A DNA stretch of 64,000 nt from Paracoccaceae bacterium (GCA_020637675.1 JACKKD010000001.1:744001-808000), one strand, 5' to 3'; positions 34,609 to 44,326 are shown, numbered from the stretch's first letter. Notes: generated by a model not told the origin, from the letters alone. A program made the numbers and translations.

Positions 34609-35931
34609 CTACATTCCGAGCAGGTTAGGTAGTATCAGCGTGATCGCGGGAACATAGCTCACGAGCATCAGGAATATGAGCGCGGTGAGGAGCCAGGGCC
34701 CGGTGGCCCGGGTCACCTCGGTCAGCCCCAGCCGCGAGATGGACGAGGCGACATAGAGATTCAGCCCCACCGGCGGCGTGCAGAGGCCGATCTCCATGTT
34801 CACCACCAGCATGATCCCGAAATGGACCGGATCGACCCCGAGCGCCATGGCGACCGGGTAGAGGATCGGCGCCATGATGAGGACGATGGCCGACGGCTCC
34901 ATCACCATGCCGATGAAGAGCAGAAGCACGTTCACCACCAGGAGGAAGCCGATCTTGCCAAGCCCGAGGCTGACGATCCATTCCGAGAGCGCCTGGGGGA
35001 TCTGCTCGGAGGTCAGGATGAAGGCGAACATCACGGCATTGGTGATGATGTAGAGCAGCATCGCCGACATCGCCGCCGAATTGAGGAGAACCTTCGGGAC
35101 CTCCTTCAGCGTGATGTCCTTGTAGACCCAGACCGCAATGACGAAGGCATAGACTGCGCTGACGGCGGCGGCTTCGGTCGGGGTGAAGATGCCGCCGTAG
35201 ATGCCGCCCATGATGATGACGATCAGCAAAAGCCCCCAGACGCTTTCCCGAAACGCCAGCCAGCGATCGCGGAAGGGCGCACGGGGCATCCGGGGGTAGT
35301 CGTTCTTCCAGGCGCGCCAGGTCGTGGTGACGCCCAGCATGGTGGCCAGGATGAGCCCAGGCACCACGCCGGCGATGAAGAGATCGCCGATCGAGGCCGA
35401 CATCACGGGCTGGCCGTCCGGCCCGGTCACGACCATTCCGCTGGTTGCGACCGAATACATGACCATCACGATCGAGGGCGGAATCAGGATGCCCAGCCCG
35501 CCGGCGGTTGCCACGGTGCCGACGCCGAACTGCGGCGGATAGCCCTGCTTGACCATGGCCGGGACCAGGATGGAGCCCACGGCCATGACGGTGGCGGGCG
35601 AGGAGCCCGAAATCGCGGCGAAGAGCGCACAGGCCAGCACCGCCGCCAGACCCATGCCGCCATACCAGTGCCCGACCATCGACGAGGCGAAGCGGATCAT
35701 CCGCCGCGCAACGCCGCCGTGCGTCAGGAAATTCCCCGCCAGGATGAAGAACGGGATCGCCATGATCTCGAACTTCTCGATGCCGGTGAAGAGCTTCAGC
35801 GCGATGGCATCCATTGGCACGTCGGAGAAGCCGACGAGAAAGGTGAAGACCGTGAGCCCCAGCGCGATCGACACCGGCATCCCGGTGATCAAGAGAAGCG
35901 CGAGGATCAGGAAGATGATGATCGCGGTCAT
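34609..35931 (-). CDS. dctM: TRAP C4-dicarboxylate transporter large permease
   Basis: A 440-residue DctM-type permease with about 12 TM helices, the ion-transporter superfamily half of a TRAP system. PFFILAGNFLTHGGVARRMIRFA, FAAISGSSPATVMAVGSILVPAM and PPSIVMVMYSVAT are typical conserved stretches. It overlaps dctQ by 4 nt (ATGA). With DctP and DctQ it imports malate, succinate or fumarate using the sodium or proton gradient. Confidence 0.92.
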   Translation of the reverse strand: MTAIIIFLILALLLITGMPVSIALGLTVFTFLVGFSDVPMDAIALKLFTGIEKFEIMAIPFFILAGNFLTHGGVARRMIRFASSMVGHWYGGMGLAAVLACALFAAISGSSPATVMAVGSILVPAMVKQGYPPQFGVGTVATAGGLGILIPPSIVMVMYSVATSGMVVTGPDGQPVMSASIGDLFIAGVVPGLILATMLGVTTTWRAWKNDYPRMPRAPFRDRWLAFRESVWGLLLIVIIMGGIYGGIFTPTEAAAVSAVYAFVIAVWVYKDITLKEVPKVLLNSAAMSAMLLYIITNAVMFAFILTSEQIPQALSEWIVSLGLGKIGFLLVVNVLLLFIGMVMEPSAIVLIMAPILYPVAMALGVDPVHFGIMLVVNMEIGLCTPPVGLNLYVASSISRLGLTEVTRATGPWLLTALIFLMLVSYVPAITLILPNLLGM

Positions 35932-36557
35932 GCGTGGCCCCCCTCGGCGATATCCTTGGCTTCCTCGTCAAGCCCCTCGACGGCGCTGTGGTCGTGGTGC
36001 GCGACTTCACCCGTGGTGATGTAGCGGTAGAGCGCCTGGATGAAGCGGAAGCACATCAGCGCCGAGCCGAGCGGCACGGCGAGATAGACGATCCACGACG
36101 GCAGTTCGAGATCGGGCGTGGTCTGTCCGCCGGCGCGCACATGCCAGACGAAGTCGGTCCCGATCCAGGCGACGATCGCGGTGAAGATGACGCCGCCCGA
36201 CATCGCGATGATGGTGATGAGCCGGCGGGAGTTCCCCTCCAGGCGTTCGGCAAGGACGTCGACGCCGACGTGGATGCCGGTCCGGACCCCGTAGGCGGCG
36301 CCGAACTTTGCCATCCAGACGAAGAGGTAGATGCAGGCCTCCTGCGCCCAGGTCATCTTGAGGGCGTTGATGGCCTTGAAGGTCGAGCGGGCGATGTTGC
36401 CCAGAGTCTCGAGATCGTTGGAGCGGGCGAAGCCGACCAGGTCGGCGGCGAATCCTATGGCGAAGCGATGGGTCACCGAGAGGAAGATGAGAACCGTCGC
36501 CAGCGCGATCAGCGTGGCGATGAGAACCTCTTCCAGCCGGTCGAGAAGGCGCAGCAT
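35928..36557 (-). CDS. dctQ: TRAP C4-dicarboxylate transporter small permease
   Basis: A 209-residue, four-TM protein with a long charged segment after TM1 and an acidic C-terminus rich in Glu and Asp. It matches the larger DctQ form of Rhodobacter. It lies between dctP (69-bp gap with a hairpin) and dctM (4-nt overlap). It stabilises or couples DctM in the membrane. Confidence 0.9.
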   Translation of the reverse strand: MLRLLDRLEEVLIATLIALATVLIFLSVTHRFAIGFAADLVGFARSNDLETLGNIARSTFKAINALKMTWAQEACIYLFVWMAKFGAAYGVRTGIHVGVDVLAERLEGNSRRLITIIAMSGGVIFTAIVAWIGTDFVWHVRAGGQTTPDLELPSWIVYLAVPLGSALMCFRFIQALYRYITTGEVAHHDHSAVEGLDEEAKDIAEGGHA

Positions 36558-36592
36558 GGCACACCTCGCGGGGGCTGGGGCTGAAGTGAGAA

Positions 36593-36613
36593 GGGCGGCC
36601 CGTGCGGCCGCCC
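36593..36613 (-). promoter_or_regulatory. mRNA hairpin between dctP and dctQ
   Basis: GGGCGGCC (36593-36600) and GGCCGCCC (36606-36613) form a perfect 8-bp stem with a 5-nt loop and no T tract. It is placed right after the binding-protein gene, so it may lower downstream expression and protect dctP mRNA. Confidence 0.65.
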
Positions 36614-36626
36614 CCTGCGTCGGGCC

Positions 36627-37631
36627 TTACTGTCCGACCGCCGCCTTCACGGCGGCGATCGTCTCGGCGCCGATGCGATCGGCCATTTCCTCGTGCACGG
36701 GCTCGAGCACGGCGAGCCAGGCCGCCCGCTCCTCGTCGGTCAGTTCGTGGAACTCGGTCGTGCCGGCGGCCTTCATCGCCTCGAGCGCCTTGTCGTTTTC
36801 GTCCTTGGCGATCGAGTTGGCGTAGTCCGTCGCCTCGGCCATGGCCTTTTCGAGACCCGCGCGCACGTCGTCGGGAAGCCCGTCCCAGAACTGCTTGTTC
36901 ACGATCACCGCATAGCCCAGATAGCCATGGTTCGAGATGGTGGCGTCGGTCTGCACCTCGTTCATCTTCTGGGTATACATGTTCGACGGCGGGTTCTCGG
37001 TGCCGTCGACGACCCCGGTCTGCAGCGCCTGGTAGACCTCCGAGAAGGCCATCACCTGCGGCACGGCGCCCAGCGCGTTCATCTGCGCCTCGAGCACCTT
37101 GGAGGACTGGATGCGCATCTTCAGGCCAAGGAAGTCGTCGGGCATGTGCAGCGGGCTGTTGGCCGACATGATCTTGAAGCCGTTGTCCCAGTAGGCAAGG
37201 CCCTTGATGCCCTTGTCCTCGAGCTTCGCCAGGAGCGCCTTGCCGATCTCGCCGCCGGTGACTGCGTGGAGCGCGTCGTAGGATGGGAAGAGCATGGGCA
37301 GGTCGAAGACCTCGAATTCCTGGACACCGAGGGGGCCGAACTTCGCCAGCGACGGCGCCAGCATCTGCACCGCGCCGAGTTGCAGTGCCTCCAGTTCCTC
37401 CTTGTCCTTGTAGAGCTGGCTGTTGGGATAGACTTCGACGTCCACCGCGCCGTTCGTGTATTGCTCGGCAAGTTCCTCGAACTTCAGCGCCCCCTTGCCC
37501 TTCGGCGTGTCGGGGGCAACGACGTGGCTGAACTTGATGACGATCTTGTCCTGGGCCAGGGCCGGAACGGACAGCGACAGGGCCAGCGCGGTGGCGCCCG
37601 CAAGCGCAGCAAGGGTGCGACGGTTCAGCAT
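36627..37631 (-). CDS. dctP: TRAP C4-dicarboxylate-binding protein
   Basis: A 334-residue periplasmic binding protein with signal peptide MLNRRTLAALAGATALALSLSVPALA. IKFSHVVAPDTPKGKGALKF, VEVYPNSQLYKDKEELEALQLG, MRIQSSKVLEAQM (substrate-carboxylate Arg region) and GVVDGTENPPSNMY are nearly those I recall for R. capsulatus DctP. AGGAGGAG lies before the ATG at 37631. It is the first gene of dctPQM, divergent from dctSR. The ligand class is secure. Confidence 0.93.
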   Translation of the reverse strand: MLNRRTLAALAGATALALSLSVPALAQDKIVIKFSHVVAPDTPKGKGALKFEELAEQYTNGAVDVEVYPNSQLYKDKEELEALQLGAVQMLAPSLAKFGPLGVQEFEVFDLPMLFPSYDALHAVTGGEIGKALLAKLEDKGIKGLAYWDNGFKIMSANSPLHMPDDFLGLKMRIQSSKVLEAQMNALGAVPQVMAFSEVYQALQTGVVDGTENPPSNMYTQKMNEVQTDATISNHGYLGYAVIVNKQFWDGLPDDVRAGLEKAMAEATDYANSIAKDENDKALEAMKAAGTTEFHELTDEERAAWLAVLEPVHEEMADRIGAETIAAVKAAVGQ

Positions 37632-37707
37632 GTGATTCTCCTCCTGTGTCCGCCCTCCTCGGCGGCATGGAAGACGTTTTGCCGCAAGAAGTGCCGCTCG
37701 CGCTATC

Positions 37708-39816
37708 GTGGCTTTCCGCAATGGACAGGTGCGGACAGCGGTGCGACAACGGCCCTCGTGTCGACGGGGAGGATGCGACACGCCGAAGGACAGGACACTC
37801 GACCCCGCCCCGAACCCTGCGGGGCACGGCAGCCCGGAGCCCTGGGTCGCCGAAAGCATTCTGCCGTCCCGGCGACTGGATCTCCTGTCGCTCGTTCCCC
37901 TCGCTGCGATCGTCGCTCTGGTCGTCCTCGTCGGGGCGCTGGTCTGGATCGTGGACCGGTCGGACGCGGAGCGTGCCCGGGCAAAACTGGCGACCGACGC
38001 GCTCTGGGCCGAGCAGACGCTGCGCTTCCAGATGGCGGTGGACGAGGACATGCTCGTGCGCCTTGCGCTCGATGCCGCAAGCGGTGTGCCGATCGAGGTG
38101 CTCCAGGCACGGGCGCGGCTGCACGTCGCGGCCAACCCCGAAGTGCTTTCGGTGCACTGGTACGATGCCGCTGGCCGCCTCGTTACCACCGTCGCCGATC
38201 AGCGTCCCGGCGCGGCCGAAGCCGCGCTTGTCGCGCAGGTGCTCCGGACCGGAACCGCCACGGCGCGGCCGATCTACGGGCAGGTGGAGGGGGGCGTTGC
38301 GGTCATGGCGCAACGGCTGGCCACGGTCGAAGGCGGGGTGGTGGTTGCCTCCTTGTCGCTGCCGATCATGCTCGATCGCCATGTGCCGTGGTGGATTGCC
38401 GAACAGTACGGAGTGCGGATAGCGGACACGCGCCAGACAATCGCCGAACGCGCGCGCGGCCCGGTGGCCGAGGGTGCACCCCAACACAGGATCAGCTTCG
38501 ATCCGCCGCTGCCGGGCAGCATCCTGGAGATCACCGCCTATGACCGTTCGCCGGCGGTCGGTAACGCCGCCCTTCTCGGCGCGATCATCGCGCTTGCGGC
38601 CTTCGCGATCCTTGCGCTCCTTGTGGTGCGGCGCAATGCGGTCAGCCGCCGCAGGGCCGAGGAACGTCTGCGTGCCGAGATGGCCTTTCGCCGCTCGATG
38701 GAAGAAAGCCTTACCGTGGGGCTGCGGGCGAAGGACCACTCCGGTCGGATCCTCTATGTCAACGCCGCCTTCTGCCACCTGGTCGGCCTTCCTGCCGGGG
38801 ATCTGATCGGGCACGGGCCGCCCCAGCCTTACTGGTCGCCCGATGGGATGGAGGACACGCTGGCGCGGCAGCGCCGCCTGGCAGAAGGGCCGGCCCTGCC
38901 GCAGAGTTTCGAAAGCCGGTTCCGGCGCGCCGACGGAACCGACATCGACGTGCAGGTCTACGAGGCCCCGCTGATCGACGCGCAGGGACGCCACCAGGGC
39001 TGGATGGGATCGGTCATCGACATCACCGCGGCAAAGCGCGCCGCGCGGCTCGCCCGCGCGCAGGACGAAAGCCTGGCACGGACGGCGCGTCTGGTGACCC
39101 TGGGCGAAATGGCTTCCACGCTGGCACATGAGTTGAACCAGCCGCTCGGCGCCATCGCGTCCTATGCCGCCGGCGGGCTCAACCTGATCGCAGCCGGCCG
39201 CGCGGAGCCGGACACGATCAGGACCACGTTCGAGAAGCTGGCGGCCCAGTCGCGCCGCGCCGGCTTGATCATCCGTCGCATCCAGGATTTCGTGAAGAAG
39301 CGCGAGCCGCATTTCTTCCCGCTCGACCTCGGCGATATTGCCGGCGAGGCGATGGCCCTTCTGGCAGCCGACGCCCGCGAGATGCGCGTGAGCTTGCGGC
39401 TTGAGGCACCCGCCGGCCCGCTTCCCGCGGTCATGGCCGACCGCATCCTGATCGAGCAGGTGCTCGTCAACCTGATCCGCAACGGGGTGGAGGCGATGGC
39501 CGATGGACCGCGCACGGGCGACAGCCTGACTGTCCGCATCGGCCTTGAACCGGAGGCGATCCGCCTCGATGTGGCGGACCGTGGCCCGGGCATCCCGCCC
39601 GACCTCGCGGACAGGCTGTTCCAGCCCTTCACCTCGACCAAGGCGCAGGGAATGGGAATGGGACTTAACATCTGCCGTTCGATCATCGAACTGCATCATG
39701 GCGGCATCAGCCATCGCCCCAATCCTGACGGCGGGACGATCTTCACGCTGCGCCTGCCACTGGCCGGGGACGGCCCCGAGGGCGGGACGCCGCACGAAGA
39801 GGGAGACGCATCGTGA
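37708..39816 (+). CDS. dctS: Sensor histidine kinase of the dicarboxylate system
   Basis: A sensor kinase of about 702 residues. TM1 is near residues 60-85, then a periplasmic sensor domain (about 85-290), TM2 near 295-315, a PAS domain (about 340-455), HisKA with the phosphorylated H474 (STLAHELNQPLGAI), and a HATPase with NLIRNGVEAM (N box) and DRGPGIP (G1). The start is uncertain: GTG 37708, 37729 and 37741 are all possible and none has a good ribosome-binding site. It overlaps dctR by 4 nt. It presumably senses C4-dicarboxylates and induces dctPQM. Confidence 0.88.
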   Translation: MAFRNGQVRTAVRQRPSCRRGGCDTPKDRTLDPAPNPAGHGSPEPWVAESILPSRRLDLLSLVPLAAIVALVVLVGALVWIVDRSDAERARAKLATDALWAEQTLRFQMAVDEDMLVRLALDAASGVPIEVLQARARLHVAANPEVLSVHWYDAAGRLVTTVADQRPGAAEAALVAQVLRTGTATARPIYGQVEGGVAVMAQRLATVEGGVVVASLSLPIMLDRHVPWWIAEQYGVRIADTRQTIAERARGPVAEGAPQHRISFDPPLPGSILEITAYDRSPAVGNAALLGAIIALAAFAILALLVVRRNAVSRRRAEERLRAEMAFRRSMEESLTVGLRAKDHSGRILYVNAAFCHLVGLPAGDLIGHGPPQPYWSPDGMEDTLARQRRLAEGPALPQSFESRFRRADGTDIDVQVYEAPLIDAQGRHQGWMGSVIDITAAKRAARLARAQDESLARTARLVTLGEMASTLAHELNQPLGAIASYAAGGLNLIAAGRAEPDTIRTTFEKLAAQSRRAGLIIRRIQDFVKKREPHFFPLDLGDIAGEAMALLAADAREMRVSLRLEAPAGPLPAVMADRILIEQVLVNLIRNGVEAMADGPRTGDSLTVRIGLEPEAIRLDVADRGPGIPPDLADRLFQPFTSTKAQGMGMGLNICRSIIELHHGGISHRPNPDGGTIFTLRLPLAGDGPEGGTPHEEGDAS

Positions 39817-40442
39817 CCGACGCCCCGGCCCTCGTGGTCCATATCGTCGATGACGAACCGGCGCTGCGCGACAGTCTCGGTTTTCTTTTCGCCTCCCGCG
39901 GGGTGGATGCCCGGACCTGGCCCTCGGGCGAGGCCTTCCTTGAAGCCTGGCCGCAGGCCGATTGCGGCTGCATCGTCCTTGACGTGCGGATGGAAGGCCT
40001 GTCCGGCCCCCAGGTCCTTGGCGCGCTGGTCGGGCGCGAAGGGTCGGTCACGGCATTGCCGCCGATCATTTTCCTGACCGGACACGCCGATGTGCCGCTC
40101 GCGGTGCAGAGCCTGAAGGATGGTGCCTTCGACTTCCTCGAAAAACCCTTCAACGACAACCAGATCGTCGACCTTGCCCTGCGCGCGATGGACCTTCACC
40201 GGCGCAGGTCGAGGGAAAGCGACAGCCTTGCCGAGATCGCGCAGCGTCTCGCCACGCTGTCGGGCCGCGAGGTGGAGGTGATGGACCTGATCCTGGAAGG
40301 AAAACTGAACAAGCAGATCGCCGACCGCCTGGGGATCGCCATACGCACGGTCGAGGTTCACCGGGCGCGCGTACTGCAGAAGATGGGGGCGCGCAGCTCG
40401 GTCGAACTGGCGCAGCTGAAGGCCCGGCTGGACGGCAGGTGA
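39813..40442 (+). CDS. dctR: FixJ-type response regulator
   Basis: A 209-residue regulator. The receiver domain has D57 (IVLDVRM), T89 (FLTGHAD) and K111 (FLEKPF). A LuxR/NarL HTH spans about residues 145-205 (LSGREVEVMDLILEGKLNKQIADRLGIAIRTVEVHRARVLQKM). It belongs to the FixJ class, as DctR does in R. capsulatus, and not to the NtrC-like DctD class. The GTG start overlaps the dctS stop. It likely activates the divergent dctPQM. Confidence 0.9.
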   Translation: MTDAPALVVHIVDDEPALRDSLGFLFASRGVDARTWPSGEAFLEAWPQADCGCIVLDVRMEGLSGPQVLGALVGREGSVTALPPIIFLTGHADVPLAVQSLKDGAFDFLEKPFNDNQIVDLALRAMDLHRRRSRESDSLAEIAQRLATLSGREVEVMDLILEGKLNKQIADRLGIAIRTVEVHRARVLQKMGARSSVELAQLKARLDGR

Positions 40443-40481
40443 CGGGCCTTGCGCGACCGAACCCCGTCATCGGAGACTTGA

Positions 40482-40505
40482 GCGCCGACGCAGGGCGCGT
40501 TTTCC
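40482..40505 (+). terminator. Probable terminator of dctSR
   Basis: GCGCC (40482-40486) and GGCGC (40494-40498) pair around a 7-nt loop, then GTTTTCC. It is 40 bp after the dctR stop. The stem is short. Confidence 0.55.
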
Positions 40506-40697
40506 TTCCGGCTGTCGGGGATGGAACCCCGACGAGCCACGTCGCTTGAGCGTCGCGGTTCAGGCGGGCCAGTTGCGGGGCTTGCAGGTTCGGGGCGCCG
40601 GTCCGGTCATGCAGCCAAGCCATCATGCTGGAACCACGATATCGGTTCCCTCAGTCGATCCGTCCAACAGAGCCAGTTATCGCGGGTCATGCCATGG

Positions 40698-42398
40698 TCA
40701 TTTTATGAGATTCGCCTCGTTGTTGGTGTCGATGCTCTTCAGAAGAGCGATGAGAGCATCGAGTGCCCCGCCAGCCTCGACCCCGGTGGAAGGCATGGCC
40801 GTGCCCAAGGCAAATCCCGCCGGATCCATGATGTATCTGCGCAGGTTCTGCTCTGTCCAATACCCGCCATGGGTCCTCAGACTATCGGAATAGTCACCAA
40901 AACCGGTCGTACCGATCCCTCGTCCAAAAACACCGTTGAGTGATGGCGCGCTTTCGTGGACACCTTGAGCGAACGAGTGACAGCGCTGGCAGTAGTCAGC
41001 TATTTGCACCGCACGTTCCACGGTATCTGGCGGAAAGTCTCCTGCTATTGCTGCGACGGCTGCCCCAAGCAGATCCGGTCGCGGAACCACTGTGAGCAAG
41101 AGAAGATCACCGGCATCCGTCCACAGCACCAACTGGCCCCTGCCAGACTGTATTGCATAGCGAATGCGGGTCCCAAGCGGAATTCGTTCCGCAAACATGA
41201 TGCGCTCGCCATCGATGCGCAAGCGAAACAGGCTGTTGCCTCTCTCCAGAGCGGACATCGAACATGCCAACAAGTCGCCGTCCCAGGTGGGGTCGAAATC
41301 CGAGACGGGATTCAGACAGGAAACTCCCACTGAAGGCAGCCACGCATAGACCGGAGGCGTGTGGAGAACGTGACGCCCCTGCGGCCCGACCAACGGAAGC
41401 GGCTCGCCGTTGTAATGGGTTCCAAGACTCTCGAGCGGCCAGCCGTAATTGGCTCCATATCGGATAAGATTCAACTCGTCGCCGCCTCGCTCCCCGTGCT
41501 CGGTCGTCCAGATCCGCCCGGCAGAGTCGATTGCCACTCCCTGCAGGTTTCGATGTCCTTTCGAAATAACCCTGCTCTCCCCGGACTGAATGTCGATCTC
41601 CATCACCTTGCCATAATCGACCGCGTCATCCTGGATGCCGACATCGTAAGTGATAATACCATTGAGATTATAGTCGCCGTTGCCCAGGATCAGCTTCCCC
41701 GCACCGTTGTAGGCCATTCGTCCGCCAGCCATCATCCCGTCAAGCGCAATCCAGCTCGGATTCAGCGGTAGACAGGGGGCACTCTCATAAAGGAGGCGCC
41801 AGTCTCCCGGATCGGCCTGCACTTCATTCGGGTCATTGTACTGGGGCGGAACAGCAAGCGTGGGCACGCGCGTACCGTAGCACTCCCGCGCAGTGTCGTA
41901 GAACGTGTAGGAAATCGCGAAACCACGGAAGATTTCGGAATCGATGAAGGTTATGTCGTTGTATCGGATGCTCTTGGGGCGGTGCTCATACTTCGCATAC
42001 TTCTCACTGGCCGCATCACCCAGATAATCGGATTTGCCATTGTCCGGGGTCTCGATGTTCGTCGGGCGAATCGTCTCCCCGTCGAAGGAAAAGACCTTTC
42101 CGGTTGCGTGAAGGAGTATGACCTGATTTCCCCATTTGGCGAGAGCCCCGCCAAAGATACGCTCCGCCCCTTCCAGCGGAAACCGATCGACCCTGAACCG
42201 GAGGAATATTGAATCGATATAGCGGGTCTTTGGTCCGCTTCTGTCGGGTGCGCCGAAGATGTTGTCACGAAGGCTGATCGCGTAGGGATCGATTGCCCTG
42301 TAAATCCAGTTCACCTTTCCCTTGAAGGAAACGTATCCGAACCCAAGCAGACATCCGGCCGCGATAATCAGGGAAGAAATGACAGAGAGAAATCTCAT
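40698..42398 (-). CDS. Soluble-aldose-dehydrogenase-like protein fused to cytochrome c
   Basis: A 566-residue protein with an N-terminal membrane anchor (residues 4-26, with Cys16 in an imperfect lipobox). A beta-propeller of the glucose/sorbosone dehydrogenase type follows, recognised by WTTEHGERGGDELNLIRYGANYGWP. A C-terminal class I cytochrome c has C470-x-x-C-H474 and a probable axial Met535 (GTAMPS). Such propellers use PQQ, and the fused heme could pass electrons to the respiratory chain. Base composition is clearly lower in GC than the flanks, with more A/T-ending codons, which suggests recent acquisition. The propeller subtype and substrate are uncertain. Confidence 0.75.
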   Translation of the reverse strand: MRFLSVISSLIIAAGCLLGFGYVSFKGKVNWIYRAIDPYAISLRDNIFGAPDRSGPKTRYIDSIFLRFRVDRFPLEGAERIFGGALAKWGNQVILLHATGKVFSFDGETIRPTNIETPDNGKSDYLGDAASEKYAKYEHRPKSIRYNDITFIDSEIFRGFAISYTFYDTARECYGTRVPTLAVPPQYNDPNEVQADPGDWRLLYESAPCLPLNPSWIALDGMMAGGRMAYNGAGKLILGNGDYNLNGIITYDVGIQDDAVDYGKVMEIDIQSGESRVISKGHRNLQGVAIDSAGRIWTTEHGERGGDELNLIRYGANYGWPLESLGTHYNGEPLPLVGPQGRHVLHTPPVYAWLPSVGVSCLNPVSDFDPTWDGDLLACSMSALERGNSLFRLRIDGERIMFAERIPLGTRIRYAIQSGRGQLVLWTDAGDLLLLTVVPRPDLLGAAVAAIAGDFPPDTVERAVQIADYCQRCHSFAQGVHESAPSLNGVFGRGIGTTGFGDYSDSLRTHGGYWTEQNLRRYIMDPAGFALGTAMPSTGVEAGGALDALIALLKSIDTNNEANLIK

Positions 42399-42839
42399 TC
42401 AACGGATCCTGCCACACGGGGGCGCTTACGCCCGGCCCCGTCCGGTCGCACGGTTACCAGCTTGGCAGCGAGGGTCAAGGCAGAGGCCTGGAAGCAGGGC
42501 GGCGACGCCGGCGACCTCGCGGTCGGGCGGGGTATCCGGTCCGGCCGTTCCGACGGCGTGGGAGCCTCCCTAGGCACTGCCGGGGAACTCGACGGCCCGG
42601 GCCTTCGGGGCTTGCTCGTCGCTCCCGGTGAATATCCCGCGCTGCGAGCCGTCGTCCGCCATTGGTCCGGGAACGCTCCGGAGCGCCCAGGTCCCCGTCC
42701 ATGGCGATCGCGCCTCAGGGCCGCTGCCGACCGTTGTCCATGGGCTTGTCGATCTTCGGCTTTGCCGGATGCGTCGCAAGGCTGCGCGGCAGGCGTTCGT
42801 GGGCGGCATCCCCCGCCGGCATTCCGCTGGCGGCCCAAG
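42399..42839. other. 441-bp intergenic stretch
   Basis: No open frame here has a recognisable domain or convincing start. The left end carries the promoter candidate for the sugar dehydrogenase. GC content returns to the genomic norm immediately upstream of that gene, which marks the right boundary of the lower-GC segment. No direct repeats, integrase or tRNA remnant are seen. Confidence 0.5.
42451..42478 (-). promoter_or_regulatory. Candidate promoter of the cytochrome c-sugar dehydrogenase
   Basis: On the minus strand TTGACC (42478-42473), a 16-bp spacer and TAACCG (42456-42451) resemble a sigma-70 promoter, about 53 bp before the ATG. The -10 match is weak. Confidence 0.35.
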
Positions 42840-44051
42840 TCAGCTCGCGGCCACCGCGCGCAGGGCATCCACCGCTGCCATCAGGTGCCCGCTGTCCAGG
42901 GCGTCGGGCCAGGTGGAGACCTTGACGGCGACGAGACCCGCGTCCGGGGCGACATAGACCATCTGGCCGAAGATCCCGAGGCAGAGATGGCGCGGCCTGT
43001 CGCGGTCCTCGATCCAGAACTGGTTGCGGTAGCAACCGTTCGGGAACTCCGCCCGCGCCGCATCGTCGAAAAGCCCGTGGGCGCCCGCCCGCACATCCTC
43101 GACCCAGGCGCGCGGGATGACCTGCCGCCCCTCCACCTGTCCGTCGTTGAGGTAGGCGAGCCCGAACCGTCCCAGATCGCGAAGCGCGGCGCTGATCCCG
43201 CCGCAGGCGAGCCCATAGCCCGCCCGGTCCACCGTGATCTCGGCATCCTCCTCGGCGCCAAGGGGCTGCCACAACCGCTCCGAGATGAGGTCGGGCAACC
43301 GCTTGCCGCTGACGCGCTGCATCACATGGGCGAAGACATCGGTCTCGATCGATCGGTAGGCGAAGCGCGCGCCATGCTCGGCCTCCTTGTGCGTGAGCCC
43401 CAGTATCTGCTCCCAGATACATGTCGGCCAGTCCGAGACATCGGTATCGGGCGGGGCGGGCTTCCAGCCGCTGCAGTAATCCATCTTGCCGATGTCGCTG
43501 TCGCGCTGGTCGTAGGTCTCGGTGAAGCGCACGCCCGTGGTCATGTCGAGCACCTGCCGAACGCTGGCCCCGGCCCAGGCGGTCCGGGCGAGTTCGGGCA
43601 GATACTCCGTCACCGGCGCGGCCGGGTCGATCAGGCCGTCGGCGATCAGCGTCGCCCCCGCCGTCGCGGTGATCGACTTCGACACTGATTGCAAGAGGTG
43701 CAGCGTCCGCGCGTCCATACCGTTGTGATAGCTCTCGTGCAGGACGTGGCCGTCCTTCCAGACCCACATCGCGTCCGTGTAGGTGGCGTCGAGCATCTCG
43801 GCGAAAGTCGTCCTTGTCCCGTCGCGGCGGCGGAAGGCGAAGTCGTCGAGACCGCCCCGCGCCGCCGGCAGCGGCGAGACCCGCGCGCCGCGGCGGATCG
43901 GCGCGGTCGGCAGTATCTGCCGCACACGCTGAAAGGCCCAGCGGTTCCACGGCGGCCGGTCCCAGTCGAGGAAGGGCACACGCATCTCCGCAGGCGGCGG
44001 CGCACCGTCCATGATCGGTGGCGGCGTTTCGGAATTGCGGTAGCTGCGCAT
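42840..44051 (-). CDS. Serine hydrolase, beta-lactamase (class C/esterase) family
   Basis: A 403-residue protein of the beta-lactamase/6-aminohexanoate-dimer hydrolase/esterase VIII family. The nucleophile motif is S122-V-S-K125 (LLQSVSKSITA), and FAYRSIETDVFAHVM holds the Tyr motif (Y-x-S in place of Y-x-N). No signal peptide is apparent, so it is probably cytoplasmic and not a resistance enzyme. ATG 44051 has GGGAGGG upstream. It is divergent from the pqq operon (275-bp gap). Hydrolysis of an amide or ester of unknown identity is the likely activity. Confidence 0.83.
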   Translation of the reverse strand: MRSYRNSETPPPIMDGAPPPAEMRVPFLDWDRPPWNRWAFQRVRQILPTAPIRRGARVSPLPAARGGLDDFAFRRRDGTRTTFAEMLDATYTDAMWVWKDGHVLHESYHNGMDARTLHLLQSVSKSITATAGATLIADGLIDPAAPVTEYLPELARTAWAGASVRQVLDMTTGVRFTETYDQRDSDIGKMDYCSGWKPAPPDTDVSDWPTCIWEQILGLTHKEAEHGARFAYRSIETDVFAHVMQRVSGKRLPDLISERLWQPLGAEEDAEITVDRAGYGLACGGISAALRDLGRFGLAYLNDGQVEGRQVIPRAWVEDVRAGAHGLFDDAARAEFPNGCYRNQFWIEDRDRPRHLCLGIFGQMVYVAPDAGLVAVKVSTWPDALDSGHLMAAVDALRAVAAS

Positions 44052-44326
44052 CGGTTCCCTCCCCTCGGGATGGCGCATTCGCGCATGGCGCGCCGAGGAA
44101 TGCAACAGGGTCGCCCCCCTTCGTGACGGGCCGGCGATTCCATGCGCCGATTGCCCCAAGGCCGTGCGCCAGGGGGCCGGGCAGGCCCCGAAGACCCCGC
44201 TTTCGCCCGGAACACCGACCAAAGGATGAGGCGCCGTCGCGAATTATCTGTCGCGCGGCGGCGGCCATTTGCGGCATTCTTGCGGAACGGTCCCAGGAGG
44301 AGCGGACCATTCAGGAGGAGGAAACC

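Noticed and set aside
36007..39795. A minus-strand open frame of about 1,260 codons spanning dctQ, dctP and dctS.
   Set aside because: It is a stop-free shadow of three well-identified genes (antisense to dctS), with no recognisable domain.
40443..42839. The lower-GC segment considered as a genomic island with mobility genes.
   Set aside because: No integrase, transposase, terminal repeat or tRNA junction is visible. Only one gene has deviant composition.
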